Of a DNA stretch of 23,939 bases, positions 8,160-15,026 are shown piece by piece. Source of the DNA: Hafnia paralvei ATCC 29927 (lineage in GTDB: Bacteria; Pseudomonadota; Gammaproteobacteria; Enterobacterales; Enterobacteriaceae); NCBI RefSeq assembly GCF_001655005.1, contig NZ_LXET01000043.1:1-23939 (forward strand), read 5' to 3'. The notes below the pieces were generated by a model, which was not told where the DNA came from, ran no database searches, and was given only the letters and a program-made list of their open reading frames with translations. How positions within the stretch are numbered: the stretch's first letter is position 1; the number at the start of each line of letters is the position of its first letter. A program made the translations under genes and the position numbers.

Positions 8160-8336
8160 GATCCCTACGTCTTGGGTTTAGCACTATACAACGTATCTAG
8201 CAATATATTGATTTAACTAGAAGTTACCTTGGCAACACCTTGATTCGATGGATGCCTGTATTTCCCTGTGTGGCCTCTCTCGATGCCATCAGGGCGATAA
8301 CTTATGTTTGTATAGGAGCCTCGCCATAACGAGATC
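8160..8336 (-). promoter_or_regulatory. M-box (ykoK leader) magnesium riboswitch
   Basis: Read on the minus strand this 177-base leader carries the conserved M-box core: the 5' block GGCGAGGCTCCTATAC followed by AAACATAAGTTATCGCCC, a central part with GGCATCGAGAGAGGCC, and the 3' block AGTGCTAAA close to the closing helix. The closing helix P1 is formed by GATCTC (8336-8331) with GGGATC (8165-8160). M-box RNAs bind several Mg2+ ions and turn off Mg2+ transporter genes when the metal is plentiful. The element stands directly upstream of mgtE, the expected target. Confidence 0.93.
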
Positions 8337-8510
8337 GTTAAAAACGAGGCAATCTTACACCGCAAAAAAAAATCAGATTTGATAAATGGATTTTGGTTTA
8401 TTGAATATTTAGAAAAAAACTTTTTTAGATTAAAAAAACTTTTTCTTATTTAAGATTAACGTTAACGACATTAATACTCACAACGTAAACCCTATTATTA
8501 CCTTTTATCC
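8337..8510. other. AT-rich non-coding region upstream of the M-box
   Basis: Very AT-rich stretch with homopolymer runs (A9 at 8364-8372, T-rich and A-rich blocks at 8411-8452). It must hold the promoter of the riboswitch-mgtE transcript. On the minus strand TAAGAT near 8350 is a possible -10 element, without a clear -35. A GGTTTA-N5-TATTTA direct repeat (8395-8411) resembles a PhoP box, but this is weak in such AT-rich sequence. No gene is visible. Confidence 0.4.
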
Positions 8511-8547
8511 TAAAAATTAACCGCTCACTCTCTTCTGCAAGCGGGTT
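8511..8547 (-). terminator. Terminator of the smvR-like TetR gene
   Basis: On the minus strand AACCCGCT (8547-8540) pairs with AGCGGTT (8525-8519) with one bulged base, followed by AATTTTTA. It lies about 50 bases after the stop codon of the TetR gene at 8597. The long loop (14 bases) makes this a moderate-strength candidate. Confidence 0.5.
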
Positions 8548-8596
8548 ATTTTAGCTAACGATGAATTACATGCTATCGACAAGAGTGACCTAACCG

Positions 8597-9154
8597 TTAC
8601 ACTCTATTTTTTGCGTCTGAGGAAATTAAAGACTCAATATCGCTAAACATTGATTCCCACTCATTTTGTTCAATATCCATCAAACTAAAATAACGCAGCA
8701 TAAAAGCCCCCTCGGTAGCCAAAAAAGCGATACGCGCCTGCTTACCCGCTGGTGTTGTTATATCTAACTTTGCAATACGATCGCGATACCAATGACGAGT
8801 ATTTTCCAAATGCTCTTTCGTCTGCATTAATGTCACCAACAAGCCTGCCGCCTTAGCACTAGAGGCCTGATCGTACTTATGCGTGGCCATAACATGAGCC
8901 GCTACTCGATTTTCTGGGGAATCATCCTGTCTGGCAACCAAATCAAAAACCTGATCGTAGGCCTTCCCCCAGCGCTCAAACATTGCATCAATGAGCGCAT
9001 CTTTGTTGCCAAAGCAGTACTGAACCCCGCCCTTTGAGATCCCCATTGCTCGAGCCACAGAATCGATAGTCAGCGCCGCCGCACCTTGAGTGGAAATAAT
9101 CTCTTCAGCAACATCCAGAACCTTTTCGCGATCGATGCTACGTTGACGCCCCAT
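8597..9154 (-). CDS. TetR/AcrR-family repressor divergent from efflux pump (SmvR-like)
   Basis: A 185-aa repressor. The N-terminal DNA-binding domain (residues about 5-50) reads REKVLDVAEEIISTQGAAALTIDSVARAMGISKGGVQYCFGNKDALIDAM, a normal TetR helix-turn-helix. The C-terminal half is helical and variable, as in regulators that sense cationic drugs. It is divergent from an SmvA/QacA-type pump, matching the smvR-smvA pair of other enterobacteria, so repression of the pump and of itself is likely. The start ATG has GAGGA 8 bases ahead. Its own promoter candidate on the minus strand is TTCAAG (9229-9224), 17 bases, TATAAT (9206-9201). The palindrome at 9173-9190 lies just downstream of the expected start of transcription. 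Confidence 0.85.
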   Translation of the reverse strand: MGRQRSIDREKVLDVAEEIISTQGAAALTIDSVARAMGISKGGVQYCFGNKDALIDAMFERWGKAYDQVFDLVARQDDSPENRVAAHVMATHKYDQASSAKAAGLLVTLMQTKEHLENTRHWYRDRIAKLDITTPAGKQARIAFLATEGAFMLRYFSLMDIEQNEWESMFSDIESLISSDAKNRV

Positions 9155-9172
9155 TTAAGTGTCCTCGATTTA

Positions 9173-9190
9173 AATACATACGTATGGATT
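9173..9190. promoter_or_regulatory. Palindromic operator candidate between TetR gene and efflux pump
   Basis: AATnCATACGTATGnATT is an 18-base palindrome broken only at one symmetric pair; its core CATACGTATG is perfect. It touches the -35 element of the pump promoter and lies in the 5' untranslated region of the TetR gene. One bound repressor dimer could therefore shut both promoters. The symmetry is seen; the binding is inferred. Confidence 0.65.
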
Positions 9191-9217
9191 GATAGTTAGC
9201 ATTATAGCCCATAACAT
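9189..9217 (+). promoter_or_regulatory. Sigma-70 promoter of the efflux pump gene
   Basis: TTGATA (9189-9194), 17 bases, TAACAT (9212-9217). The -35 element overlaps the last bases of the operator palindrome. Expected transcription start is near 9224, about 54 bases before the ATG chosen for the pump. Confidence 0.55.
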
Positions 9218-9237
9218 GTGGGCCTTGAAATTTAACA

Positions 9238-9258
9238 GATGTGGCAGTATGCCACATC
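9238..9258. repeat. Perfect 9-bp inverted repeat in the pump leader
   Basis: GATGTGGCA, 3-base spacer, TGCCACATC. It lies between the promoter and the ATG of the efflux gene, in the expected untranslated leader. It may be a second repressor site or an RNA hairpin. It is distinct in sequence from the palindrome at 9173-9190. Confidence 0.6.
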
Positions 9259-9277
9259 GCCATTTAGAGACATGATG

Positions 9278-10744
9278 ATGAACGCCAATCAACGCTGGTT
9301 AACCTTGGCAATCGTATCCAGCGCATTGTTTTTAATCGTTGTAGATATGACCGTGCTCTACACGGCGTTACCAAAACTTACGCTATCACTGAACGCAAAC
9401 GCATCTGAAAAGCTTTGGATTATCAATGCCTATCCGTTAGTGGTAGCCGGTTTGTTACCCGCCGCAGGAATGCTAAGCGATCGTATCGGCCATAAAAAAC
9501 TGTTTATGTATGGTCTGCCGGTTTTTGCGCTCGCTTCGTTGTGCGCTGCATTCTCACCCAACGCGCCGCTGCTGATTGGGTCACGTGTATTCTTGGCTGT
9601 GGGCGCAGCTATGATGATGCCACCTACGCTGTCGATTATTCGCCATACCTTTACTGAACCGAAAGAGCGCTCGTTGGCGATCGGAATTTGGTCCGCCGTC
9701 GCTTCGGGTGGCGCAGCAATTGGCCCAGTTATTGGTGGAATGCTGCTGGAGTATTTCTGGTGGGGCGCCGTATTTCTGATTAATGTTCCCGTGGTGTTGA
9801 TCGTATTGCCCTTTGCTAAATGGTTAATTCCTACAGACCGTCAGACTAAGCAACGCCCATGCGATTATCTTGGTTCCGTGCAAGTGCTGATTGGGCTAGT
9901 CGCTGCGATTTACGCCCTGAAGGAGCTGAGTAAAACGCAGCCTTCGCTCCTGTTAATGCTGATCTCCGCTGCGCTAGGCATCGCATTCCTAACGATTTTT
10001 GTGCGTCGCCAACGCCGTTTAGATACACCGATGATTGATTTCTCGCTGTTTAGCAATCGTATGTTTACCAGCGGCGTCGCGATTGCGCTGGTGGCTATGC
10101 TGGCCATGGTGGGTATCGAGCTCGTATTAAGTCAGCGCCTCCAGTTAGTGGTGGGACTTTCGCCCTTGGAAGCCGCGCTCTACATTTTACCTATCCCATT
10201 GGCTGCGGCGTTGGCTGGCCCCTTGGCTGGCGTACTGCAGCCTAAATACGGCGAACGAAATCTCGTGATGGGTGGACTAACGATAACCGCATTAGGCATT
10301 GTCGGATTAGCCTTACGCTATAACGAAAGCCTACTAGAAATTTTGATCTATCTTGCGGCCATCGGTTGCGGTATTGGTGCCTCATTTACCGCCGCATCTA
10401 CGGCCATTATGTTTAATGCGCCAAACGAAAAAGCTGGCATGGCGGCGTCGATAGAAGACGTTGCTTACGAGCTGGGCAGCGTGCTGGGTATCACATTGTT
10501 AGGTGGAATGATGACCGCGGTCTACAGCAGTAGTCTGGTATTGCCCGCACAGATATCGCTGGATTCTGCCGCATTCGACAGCATTGATGAAACGCTAAAA
10601 TTGGCTAAAACGCTGAATGTTGAACAAGCCCAGTGGATCATCAGCCAAGCACATTCTGCCTTTGACAACGCTTTCGTTTACGTCTTGGTATCTGCCGCCA
10701 TTTTGCTTGCGGTTAGCGCCATTACGCTTAAACGCATTCGCTAG
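9278..10744 (+). CDS. MFS drug efflux pump, DHA2 (14-TMS) family, SmvA/QacA type
   Basis: Proton-driven exporter of the DHA2 family, which handles cationic biocides and dyes such as methyl viologen and quaternary ammonium compounds. Segments typical of SmvA are visible: LWIINAYPLVVAGLLPAAGMLSDRIGHKK (motif A after helix 2), AAIGPVIGGMLLEYFWWGAVFLINVP (motif C region), TPMIDFSLF, and EDVAYELGSVLGI near the C-terminus. Hydrophobic segments fit 14 helices. Three ATGs lie together at 9272, 9275 and 9278. I chose the last (488 aa) because AGAGA ends 7 bases ahead; a reading from 9239 would start inside the inverted repeat. It resembles Salmonella SmvA but only moderately, so I give no symbol. It is regulated by the divergent TetR gene, and a repeat element follows 40 bases after the stop. 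Confidence 0.88.
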   Translation: MNANQRWLTLAIVSSALFLIVVDMTVLYTALPKLTLSLNANASEKLWIINAYPLVVAGLLPAAGMLSDRIGHKKLFMYGLPVFALASLCAAFSPNAPLLIGSRVFLAVGAAMMMPPTLSIIRHTFTEPKERSLAIGIWSAVASGGAAIGPVIGGMLLEYFWWGAVFLINVPVVLIVLPFAKWLIPTDRQTKQRPCDYLGSVQVLIGLVAAIYALKELSKTQPSLLLMLISAALGIAFLTIFVRRQRRLDTPMIDFSLFSNRMFTSGVAIALVAMLAMVGIELVLSQRLQLVVGLSPLEAALYILPIPLAAALAGPLAGVLQPKYGERNLVMGGLTITALGIVGLALRYNESLLEILIYLAAIGCGIGASFTAASTAIMFNAPNEKAGMAASIEDVAYELGSVLGITLLGGMMTAVYSSSLVLPAQISLDSAAFDSIDETLKLAKTLNVEQAQWIISQAHSAFDNAFVYVLVSAAILLAVSAITLKRIR

Positions 10745-10784
10745 GCGAACGTCCATATAGGGGCCAAAAACCTAATGCCGATCG

Positions 10785-10877
10785 TTTAAGAGATCGAGAT
10801 ACACGGGGCTAGCACACCACGGGGCGCTCCGGCAGCTAAAGCTGCTACGACCCCATCGGTGTACTTCCCCTAAAATC
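10785..10877 (+). repeat. Structured intergenic repeat, copy 2
   Basis: About 93 bases, nearly identical to 6928-7019 and in the same orientation. The tip hairpin differs but keeps its pairing: GCAGC-TAAA-GCTGC (10832-10845) against GCGGC-TTC-GCCGC in copy 1. A G:C pair has become an A:T pair on both arms. It lies between the efflux gene and the DedA gene, both on the plus strand. Confidence 0.85.
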
Positions 10878-10944
10878 GCGCTTTAGACCAGCATTAGCCA
10901 AAAGTCCTATTTCCCGATGAAACTAATACGAATAGGAGGACAAC

Positions 10945-11463
10945 ATGGCATGGCTAGAACCGCTATTGGCACATTTTGCCCTTTATCCGGCGCACCTGTT
11001 CTTATTGCTGTTCGGTATTGCACTGAGCAAATCGACCGTCGTCCTCTCTTCTTTGCTGCCACCTGCGTCAGTGATGCTACTGGCGAGTATTTCCATTAGC
11101 CAACCCAGCCTGACGGTTGGCGAAGTATGGCTAGCCATTACGCTAGGCGCAGCGCTAGGTTCAATTCTGAGTTTTCATTTCGGCGCGCTGATTATGCGCA
11201 ACAAATTGTCTACGGGATTACTCACTCGTCATGAAGAAAAGCTGCAAAATATAAGGCGTAAATTGGAAAATAATGGCGTGCTAGTGCTATTTGGCTCGCG
11301 TTTTATCGCAGTGCTGCGCTATATGGTTCCGCTTGCTGCAGGCATGTTGCCGCTAAAACGATTTAGGGTTTACTGCGTTAGCCTATTTTCAGCGGCAATT
11401 TGGGCGGCTTTATTTGTGGGTATTACCTCTGGTGCACTCCTGATTATCCCTCCGATGATCTAA
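10945..11463 (+). CDS. DedA-family inner membrane protein
   Basis: Small integral membrane protein (172 aa) of the DedA/SNARE-associated family, members of which work in lipid-carrier or phospholipid translocation and envelope homeostasis. Several hydrophobic segments are visible. The family core is in the second half: a re-entrant region, FGSRFIAVLRYMVPLAAGMLPLKRFRVYC (the F-x-x-R-x-x-P-type motif), then a closing membrane helix. In place of the acidic residues of the usual first motif it has FGIALSKSTVV, so proton coupling may differ. It has an ideal Shine-Dalgarno sequence, AGGAGG, 6 bases before the ATG. It is transcribed after the repeat at 10785-10877 and ahead of ygbA. Its substrate is unknown. 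Confidence 0.82.
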   Translation: MAWLEPLLAHFALYPAHLFLLLFGIALSKSTVVLSSLLPPASVMLLASISISQPSLTVGEVWLAITLGAALGSILSFHFGALIMRNKLSTGLLTRHEEKLQNIRRKLENNGVLVLFGSRFIAVLRYMVPLAAGMLPLKRFRVYCVSLFSAAIWAALFVGITSGALLIIPPMI

Positions 11464-11502
11464 TCAAAATGCAGGAAAGAATGGTATCTCGCAAGCCAAT
11501 AC

Positions 11503-11519
11503 ATGTATTATAAATATAT
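11503..11519. promoter_or_regulatory. NsrR-like operator upstream of ygbA
   Basis: ATGTATTATAAATATAT fits the known NsrR palindrome (ATGYATTTnAAATRCAT) at 15 of 17 positions when degenerate bases are allowed. It stands 45 bases upstream of the ygbA start codon among possible -10 sequences. ygbA is an established NsrR target in E. coli, and an NsrR-type regulator is encoded at 16339-16773. AT-rich context raises the chance of a random match. Confidence 0.55.
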
Positions 11520-11563
11520 ATTATGCGTATCGAAAAGTGAGTACCAACCGGGGAATAACCGCC

Positions 11564-11908
11564 ATGCCAGACAATCGTATTCAGAGGGAAAAACTCACCA
11601 TTCGAAGAATGATTTCGCTATATCAGAGACGTTGCCCCGAGGCCACGGCGGATGAACAGCACTACGATCTGCTTTACGCCTATGCGGTCAAACGCCTCGA
11701 CCGTTGCATTTTTGGCACAGATAAACCCGCCTGCAAGCAGTGCCCTGTTCATTGCTATCAACCGTCCAAACGTGAAGAGATGAAACAGATCATGCGTTGG
11801 TCTGGGCCGCGCATGTTATGGCGTCACCCCATTCTCACCGTGCGTCATCTCATTGACGACAAGCGCCCAGTTCCTGAACTACCTGAAAAGTATAGACCGA
11901 AAAAATAG
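11564..11908 (+). CDS. ygbA: Nitrous oxide-stimulated promoter family protein YgbA
   Basis: Small Cys-rich protein of the YgbA family (PF11756), induced by nitric oxide and nitrosative stress in enterobacteria. Its exact biochemical role is not settled. The 114-aa reading shows five Cys (C24, C48, C57, C60, C64). The last four form the conserved block CIFGTDKPACKQCPVHCY, which looks like a metal or Fe-S ligand set. The C-terminal part RWSGPRMLWRHP..TVRHLIDD is also family-typical. I chose the ATG at 11564 (GGGG about 12 bases ahead) rather than the in-frame GTG at 11537. An NsrR-like operator lies upstream. It ends 14 bases from the convergent yohD gene. Confidence 0.85.
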   Translation: MPDNRIQREKLTIRRMISLYQRRCPEATADEQHYDLLYAYAVKRLDRCIFGTDKPACKQCPVHCYQPSKREEMKQIMRWSGPRMLWRHPILTVRHLIDDKRPVPELPEKYRPKK

Positions 11909-11922
11909 CCGTGCTTTTCAGC

Positions 11923-12498
11923 CTAAGCATCGTTACTGTCCGCCTGTTTTGACCGATACCATTTAACCCCAATCAAGATCAGCAATAGCGCCACCATCAG
12001 CACCACAAACGCAATCCGCCGTTGGTGCTCATGAGCAAATAGACGGAATAATACTTCACTGGCTGCATAGCCTAGCGTCACCACGCTAAACGCCCATACT
12101 GCGGCTCCTATAACATTAAATAGGACAAATTTACGCAGCTTAACGCCAGATGAACCGATAATAATCGGCCCAACGGTGCGGAATCCATAAGCAAAACGCA
12201 TCCCCAAGATCAGCCATGTTTCATGCTCACGCACTCGCTGTTGAAAGCGCTGTATTTTTTTCTGCTGGCGGCGAAAACGGCTCAAGATTTGCGTACCAAA
12301 TCGACGTCCAACCATATAGAGGGTAAAGTCTCCCGCCGTCGCGCCCACGAAAGTGAGCAGTAAAACCAGCGGATAAGACAGCAAATGTTTATGCGCAGCA
12401 ATACCCGCTAAAAATGCAATCGTTTCGCCCTCAATAATGCTGCCGACAACCACCGCGATATAGCCGTAATCAGAAATCCATTGGCCTGCATCTGTCAT
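11923..12498 (-). CDS. yohD: DedA-family inner membrane protein YohD
   Basis: 191-aa DedA-family membrane protein, matching E. coli YohD (192 aa) in length and layout. The first conserved block GSIIEGETIAFLAGIAAH carries the acidic E..E pair typical of DedA proteins. The second, GMRFAYGFRTVGPIIIGSS, carries the essential Arg residues. Three or four more hydrophobic segments follow, ending in a basic C-terminal tail. Family members are linked to membrane potential, undecaprenyl phosphate or phospholipid flipping, but the specific cargo of YohD is unknown. GGAGGAG lies about 10 bases ahead of the ATG. The gene is convergent with ygbA with only 14 bases between them and divergent from chaA. Confidence 0.9.
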   Translation of the reverse strand: MTDAGQWISDYGYIAVVVGSIIEGETIAFLAGIAAHKHLLSYPLVLLLTFVGATAGDFTLYMVGRRFGTQILSRFRRQQKKIQRFQQRVREHETWLILGMRFAYGFRTVGPIIIGSSGVKLRKFVLFNVIGAAVWAFSVVTLGYAASEVLFRLFAHEHQRRIAFVVLMVALLLILIGVKWYRSKQADSNDA

Positions 12499-12854
12499 GT
12501 TCTTGCCGCTCCTCCGCGATGTTCAAAATAGAATAGTAATGAGAAAGTTATTAGTCGCGATAGAAATTAAACTCCTTATCAAAAAATCAGTTCTCTCTAA
12601 CCATGCAAATAAACGATTGAACCACCCTATAACACAATGGAACCTTTGCAACAGCTTATTACCGCGCTGCTATCATGATTTAAGTCAGCAGACCGTGATA
12701 AAAATGCATAAAATAAGTAAAGCTAAGTAAAAACTAATCGAGAAAATCGTTTTTTTTGATAGGCTGTGCATAGTTTTATCGAACTATTGATTGAGTTTTA
12801 CGATGAAGCTTTGCGATTGACCGCCTGCGCCTAGTGATATGGAGAATAATCATA
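12499..12854. other. Non-coding region between yohD and chaA
   Basis: A 356-bp divergent intergenic region. It must hold the promoters of yohD (minus) and chaA (plus). I see a T8 run at 12750-12757 without a stem strong enough to call a terminator, and a small inverted repeat ATAGTT-TTATCG-AACTAT at 12770-12787 that may be an operator for chaA. GGAG at 12841-12844 serves chaA. No gene or known RNA family recognised. Confidence 0.4.
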
Positions 12855-13964
12855 ATGAAGTCAGAAACTGAAGCATGCCGAGTGAAAACGCGGCATAGCG
12901 AGTACTCATTAGCCCTACCTGTTATTGCCTTAGTCGTTCTTGCTCTTTGGGGAAATACCCAGAATTTACCTGCTATCGCTGGCATCAATATTCTGGCACT
13001 GATCGCTATCCTGAGTAGTGCCTTTAGCGTAGTACGTCATGCTGACGTGCTGGCTCACCGTTTGGGTGAACCCTACGGTTCGTTAATTCTTAGTCTGTCT
13101 GTGGTTATCCTCGAAGTCAGCTTAATCTCTGCGCTGATGGCTACGGGAGACGCCGCCCCTGCGCTAATGCGTGACACACTCTACTCTATCGTGATGATCG
13201 TCACCGGTGGTCTGGTTGGCTTCTCTTTGCTGCTGGGTGGACGTAAATTTGCCACCCAGTTTGTAAATCTGGCCGGCATTAAGCAATACCTGATTACGCT
13301 GATCCCTCTGGCGATCATCGTACTGGTACTGCCAATGACGTTCCCTAACGGCAATTTCACTACCGGTCAGGCGCTGATGATTGCGGCAATCTCTGCGGCG
13401 ATGTATGGCGTATTCTTGCTGATTCAGACTAAAACCCACCAGAGCCTGTTTGTCTATGAACATGAAGACGATGGTGATGACCCTGCCGATCCCCATCATG
13501 GCAAGCCATCAGCGCACAGCAGCGCATGGCACGCGGGATGGCTGATCGTACATCTTATTGCGGTTATCGCGGTGACTAAGTTTAACGCCAATCCGCTGGA
13601 AAGCCTGTTGAGTACGCTGGACGCGCCGAAGCAGTTCACCGGCTTCTTGGTTGCATTGCTGATTTTGTCACCAGAGGGTTTAGGAGCGTTAAAGGCGGTT
13701 CTAGCAAATCAGGTACAGCGCGCGATGAACCTGTTCTTTGGTTCTGTGCTGGCAACCATTTCACTGACGGTGCCTGCAGTAACTATTATCGCAACGCTAA
13801 CCGGTCAGCCGCTGATCTTTGCGTTGGACGCGCCACAGATGGTCGTTATGGTTGCCGCACTGATGTTGTGTCAGGTGTCATTCAGCACTGGGCGCACTAA
13901 CGTACTGAACGGTGCGGCGCATTTAGCGTTATTCGCAGCTTATCTGATGACGATCTTCCTGTAG
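12855..13964 (+). CDS. chaA: Na+/K+/Ca2+:H+ antiporter ChaA
   Basis: Inner-membrane cation/proton antiporter of the CaCA superfamily that exports Na+, Ca2+ and K+ at alkaline pH. Two homologous halves are visible. The first has GEPYGSLILSLSVVILEVSLISALMATGD, the second ALLILSPEGLGALKAVLANQVQRAMNLFFGSVLATISLTVP; these are the alpha-repeat motifs with the acidic residues (E in VILEVS, E in LSPEG) that bind cations. Between them lies the acidic, His-rich cytoplasmic loop EHEDDGDDPADPHHG. The length of 369 aa compares with 366 aa in E. coli. I chose the ATG at 12855, since the upstream in-frame ATG at 12834 has no SD. chaB and chaC are not beside it; a terminator follows directly. Confidence 0.96.
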   Translation: MKSETEACRVKTRHSEYSLALPVIALVVLALWGNTQNLPAIAGINILALIAILSSAFSVVRHADVLAHRLGEPYGSLILSLSVVILEVSLISALMATGDAAPALMRDTLYSIVMIVTGGLVGFSLLLGGRKFATQFVNLAGIKQYLITLIPLAIIVLVLPMTFPNGNFTTGQALMIAAISAAMYGVFLLIQTKTHQSLFVYEHEDDGDDPADPHHGKPSAHSSAWHAGWLIVHLIAVIAVTKFNANPLESLLSTLDAPKQFTGFLVALLILSPEGLGALKAVLANQVQRAMNLFFGSVLATISLTVPAVTIIATLTGQPLIFALDAPQMVVMVAALMLCQVSFSTGRTNVLNGAAHLALFAAYLMTIFL

Positions 13965-13981
13965 TCGTCCCACTTCATGTC

Positions 13982-14010
13982 AAACGGCGCGATTATCGCG
14001 CCGTTTTTAT
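13982..14010 (+). terminator. Rho-independent terminator of chaA
   Basis: Perfect 11-bp stem (AAACGGCGCGA with TCGCGCCGTTT), 3-base loop, ending in TTTTT on the plus strand. The A-run before the stem lets it work on the minus strand too, for the convergent EamA gene. Confidence 0.92.
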
Positions 14011-14028
14011 TGGCTAGATCCTCAGGTT

Positions 14029-14871
14029 TTACCCCAACCGCGATAGCATCACGCCCGTAACAATCACGAGACTCGCGGCGATTCTGGCTCTCCCCATGGG
14101 CTCTTTGAGCAGCCATACCGAGAAAATCATCGCAAACAACACGCTACTTTCACGCAGAGCCGCAACAACACCAATCGGAGCTTGTGTCAGTGCCCAAATG
14201 ACGATGCCGTAAGCGAGCAGCGACATTGCTCCACCAGCCAATCCGGCTCGCCAGTTACACTTGATCTGTACCCACGTTTTCCCTCGTTGATGAGCCCATA
14301 GCAACGGCAACATAATGACGCCGTTAAGCGTAAACAGCCATAACGTATAGGTTAACGGCGCTTGTGCGGCGCGCGCGCCGGCACCATCAGAAAGCGTATA
14401 GCCCGCGGTAAACATGGCCGTAATAAGCGCATATCGCACCGCTTTGGCGTTCAATTTTGTGCTGCCACCGCCGCGTAGCGCCATCAGCAAAACTCCGGCT
14501 ACTAAAACCACGGCACCGATGATGCCTAATAGCGGCGGGTACTCACGTAGAAACAGCGCGCTGAGGATCATCGCCAGCAGCGGCGCACTGCCTCGCGCTA
14601 ACGGATAAATTTGCCCTAAGTCACCTTGCCCATAAGCGCGACTGAGAAATAGACAATACCCAGTATGTAATACCAGAGACAGCAATAGCCACGGCAACGA
14701 CGCCATATTGGGTAACCCTACCCACGCCAAACCGCAGAGTGATACCGCACCGGAAAACACCGCAATCAGCGCCACGCCGACAAAGCGCTCCTCACCAATC
14801 TTAACCAACGTATTCCAACTTGCATGCAGTAGTGCCGCGCAAAGTACGGCCAAAAAAACTGCGGTAGACAT
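14029..14871 (-). CDS. EamA/DMT-family transporter
   Basis: 280-aa inner-membrane protein of the drug/metabolite transporter superfamily with ten predicted hydrophobic segments arranged as two EamA repeats (about residues 5-132 and 145-278). Family features include the N-terminal LHASWNTLVK, the end of the first repeat AMILSALFLREYPPLLGIIGAVVLVAGVLLM, and the matching end of the second, FAMIFSVWLLKEPMGRARIAASLVIVTGVML. These proteins export metabolites or amino acids; the substrate cannot be read. GGTGAG lies about 9 bases ahead of the ATG. It is convergent with chaA across a shared terminator and lies downstream of phoH on the same strand, from which a hairpin separates it. Confidence 0.88.
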   Translation of the reverse strand: MSTAVFLAVLCAALLHASWNTLVKIGEERFVGVALIAVFSGAVSLCGLAWVGLPNMASLPWLLLSLVLHTGYCLFLSRAYGQGDLGQIYPLARGSAPLLAMILSALFLREYPPLLGIIGAVVLVAGVLLMALRGGGSTKLNAKAVRYALITAMFTAGYTLSDGAGARAAQAPLTYTLWLFTLNGVIMLPLLWAHQRGKTWVQIKCNWRAGLAGGAMSLLAYGIVIWALTQAPIGVVAALRESSVLFAMIFSVWLLKEPMGRARIAASLVIVTGVMLSRLG

Positions 14872-14973
14872 AGTTCATGCTCACCAAAAAAACTGAGATA
14901 CCAAGAGGATAAGATCTGTGCGCACGATTGTCACAAATACATCATAGAAGTGTTATGTGTAGAGGATTAAATA

Positions 14974-14999
14974 AGCAAGGCCACCCGAAAGTGGCCCTG
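14974..14999 (-). terminator. Probable terminator of phoH
   Basis: GGCCAC (14980-14985) pairs with GTGGCC (14992-14997) around a 6-base loop, about 30 bases after the phoH stop. On the minus strand it is followed by TTGCTTATTT, a poor U-tract. It separates phoH from the downstream EamA gene. Confidence 0.55.
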
Positions 15000-15026
15000 A
15001 GAAGCAAACAGGATTAACGACAAAAC

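Noticed and set aside
8395..8411. GGTTTA-N5-TATTTA resembling a PhoP box upstream of the mgtE riboswitch
   Set aside because: It is on the strand opposite to mgtE, has one mismatch in the core, and lies in very AT-rich sequence where chance matches are expected.
11537..11908. Start of ygbA at the GTG at 11537
   Set aside because: The ATG at 11564 has a G-rich SD ahead and gives a length closer to the family; the GTG also lies close to the NsrR-like site and probable promoter.
12731..12757. Possible terminator of an unknown small RNA ending in T8 upstream of chaA
   Set aside because: Only a 3-bp stem (CGA/TCG) precedes the T-run; no transcript or promoter can be supported.
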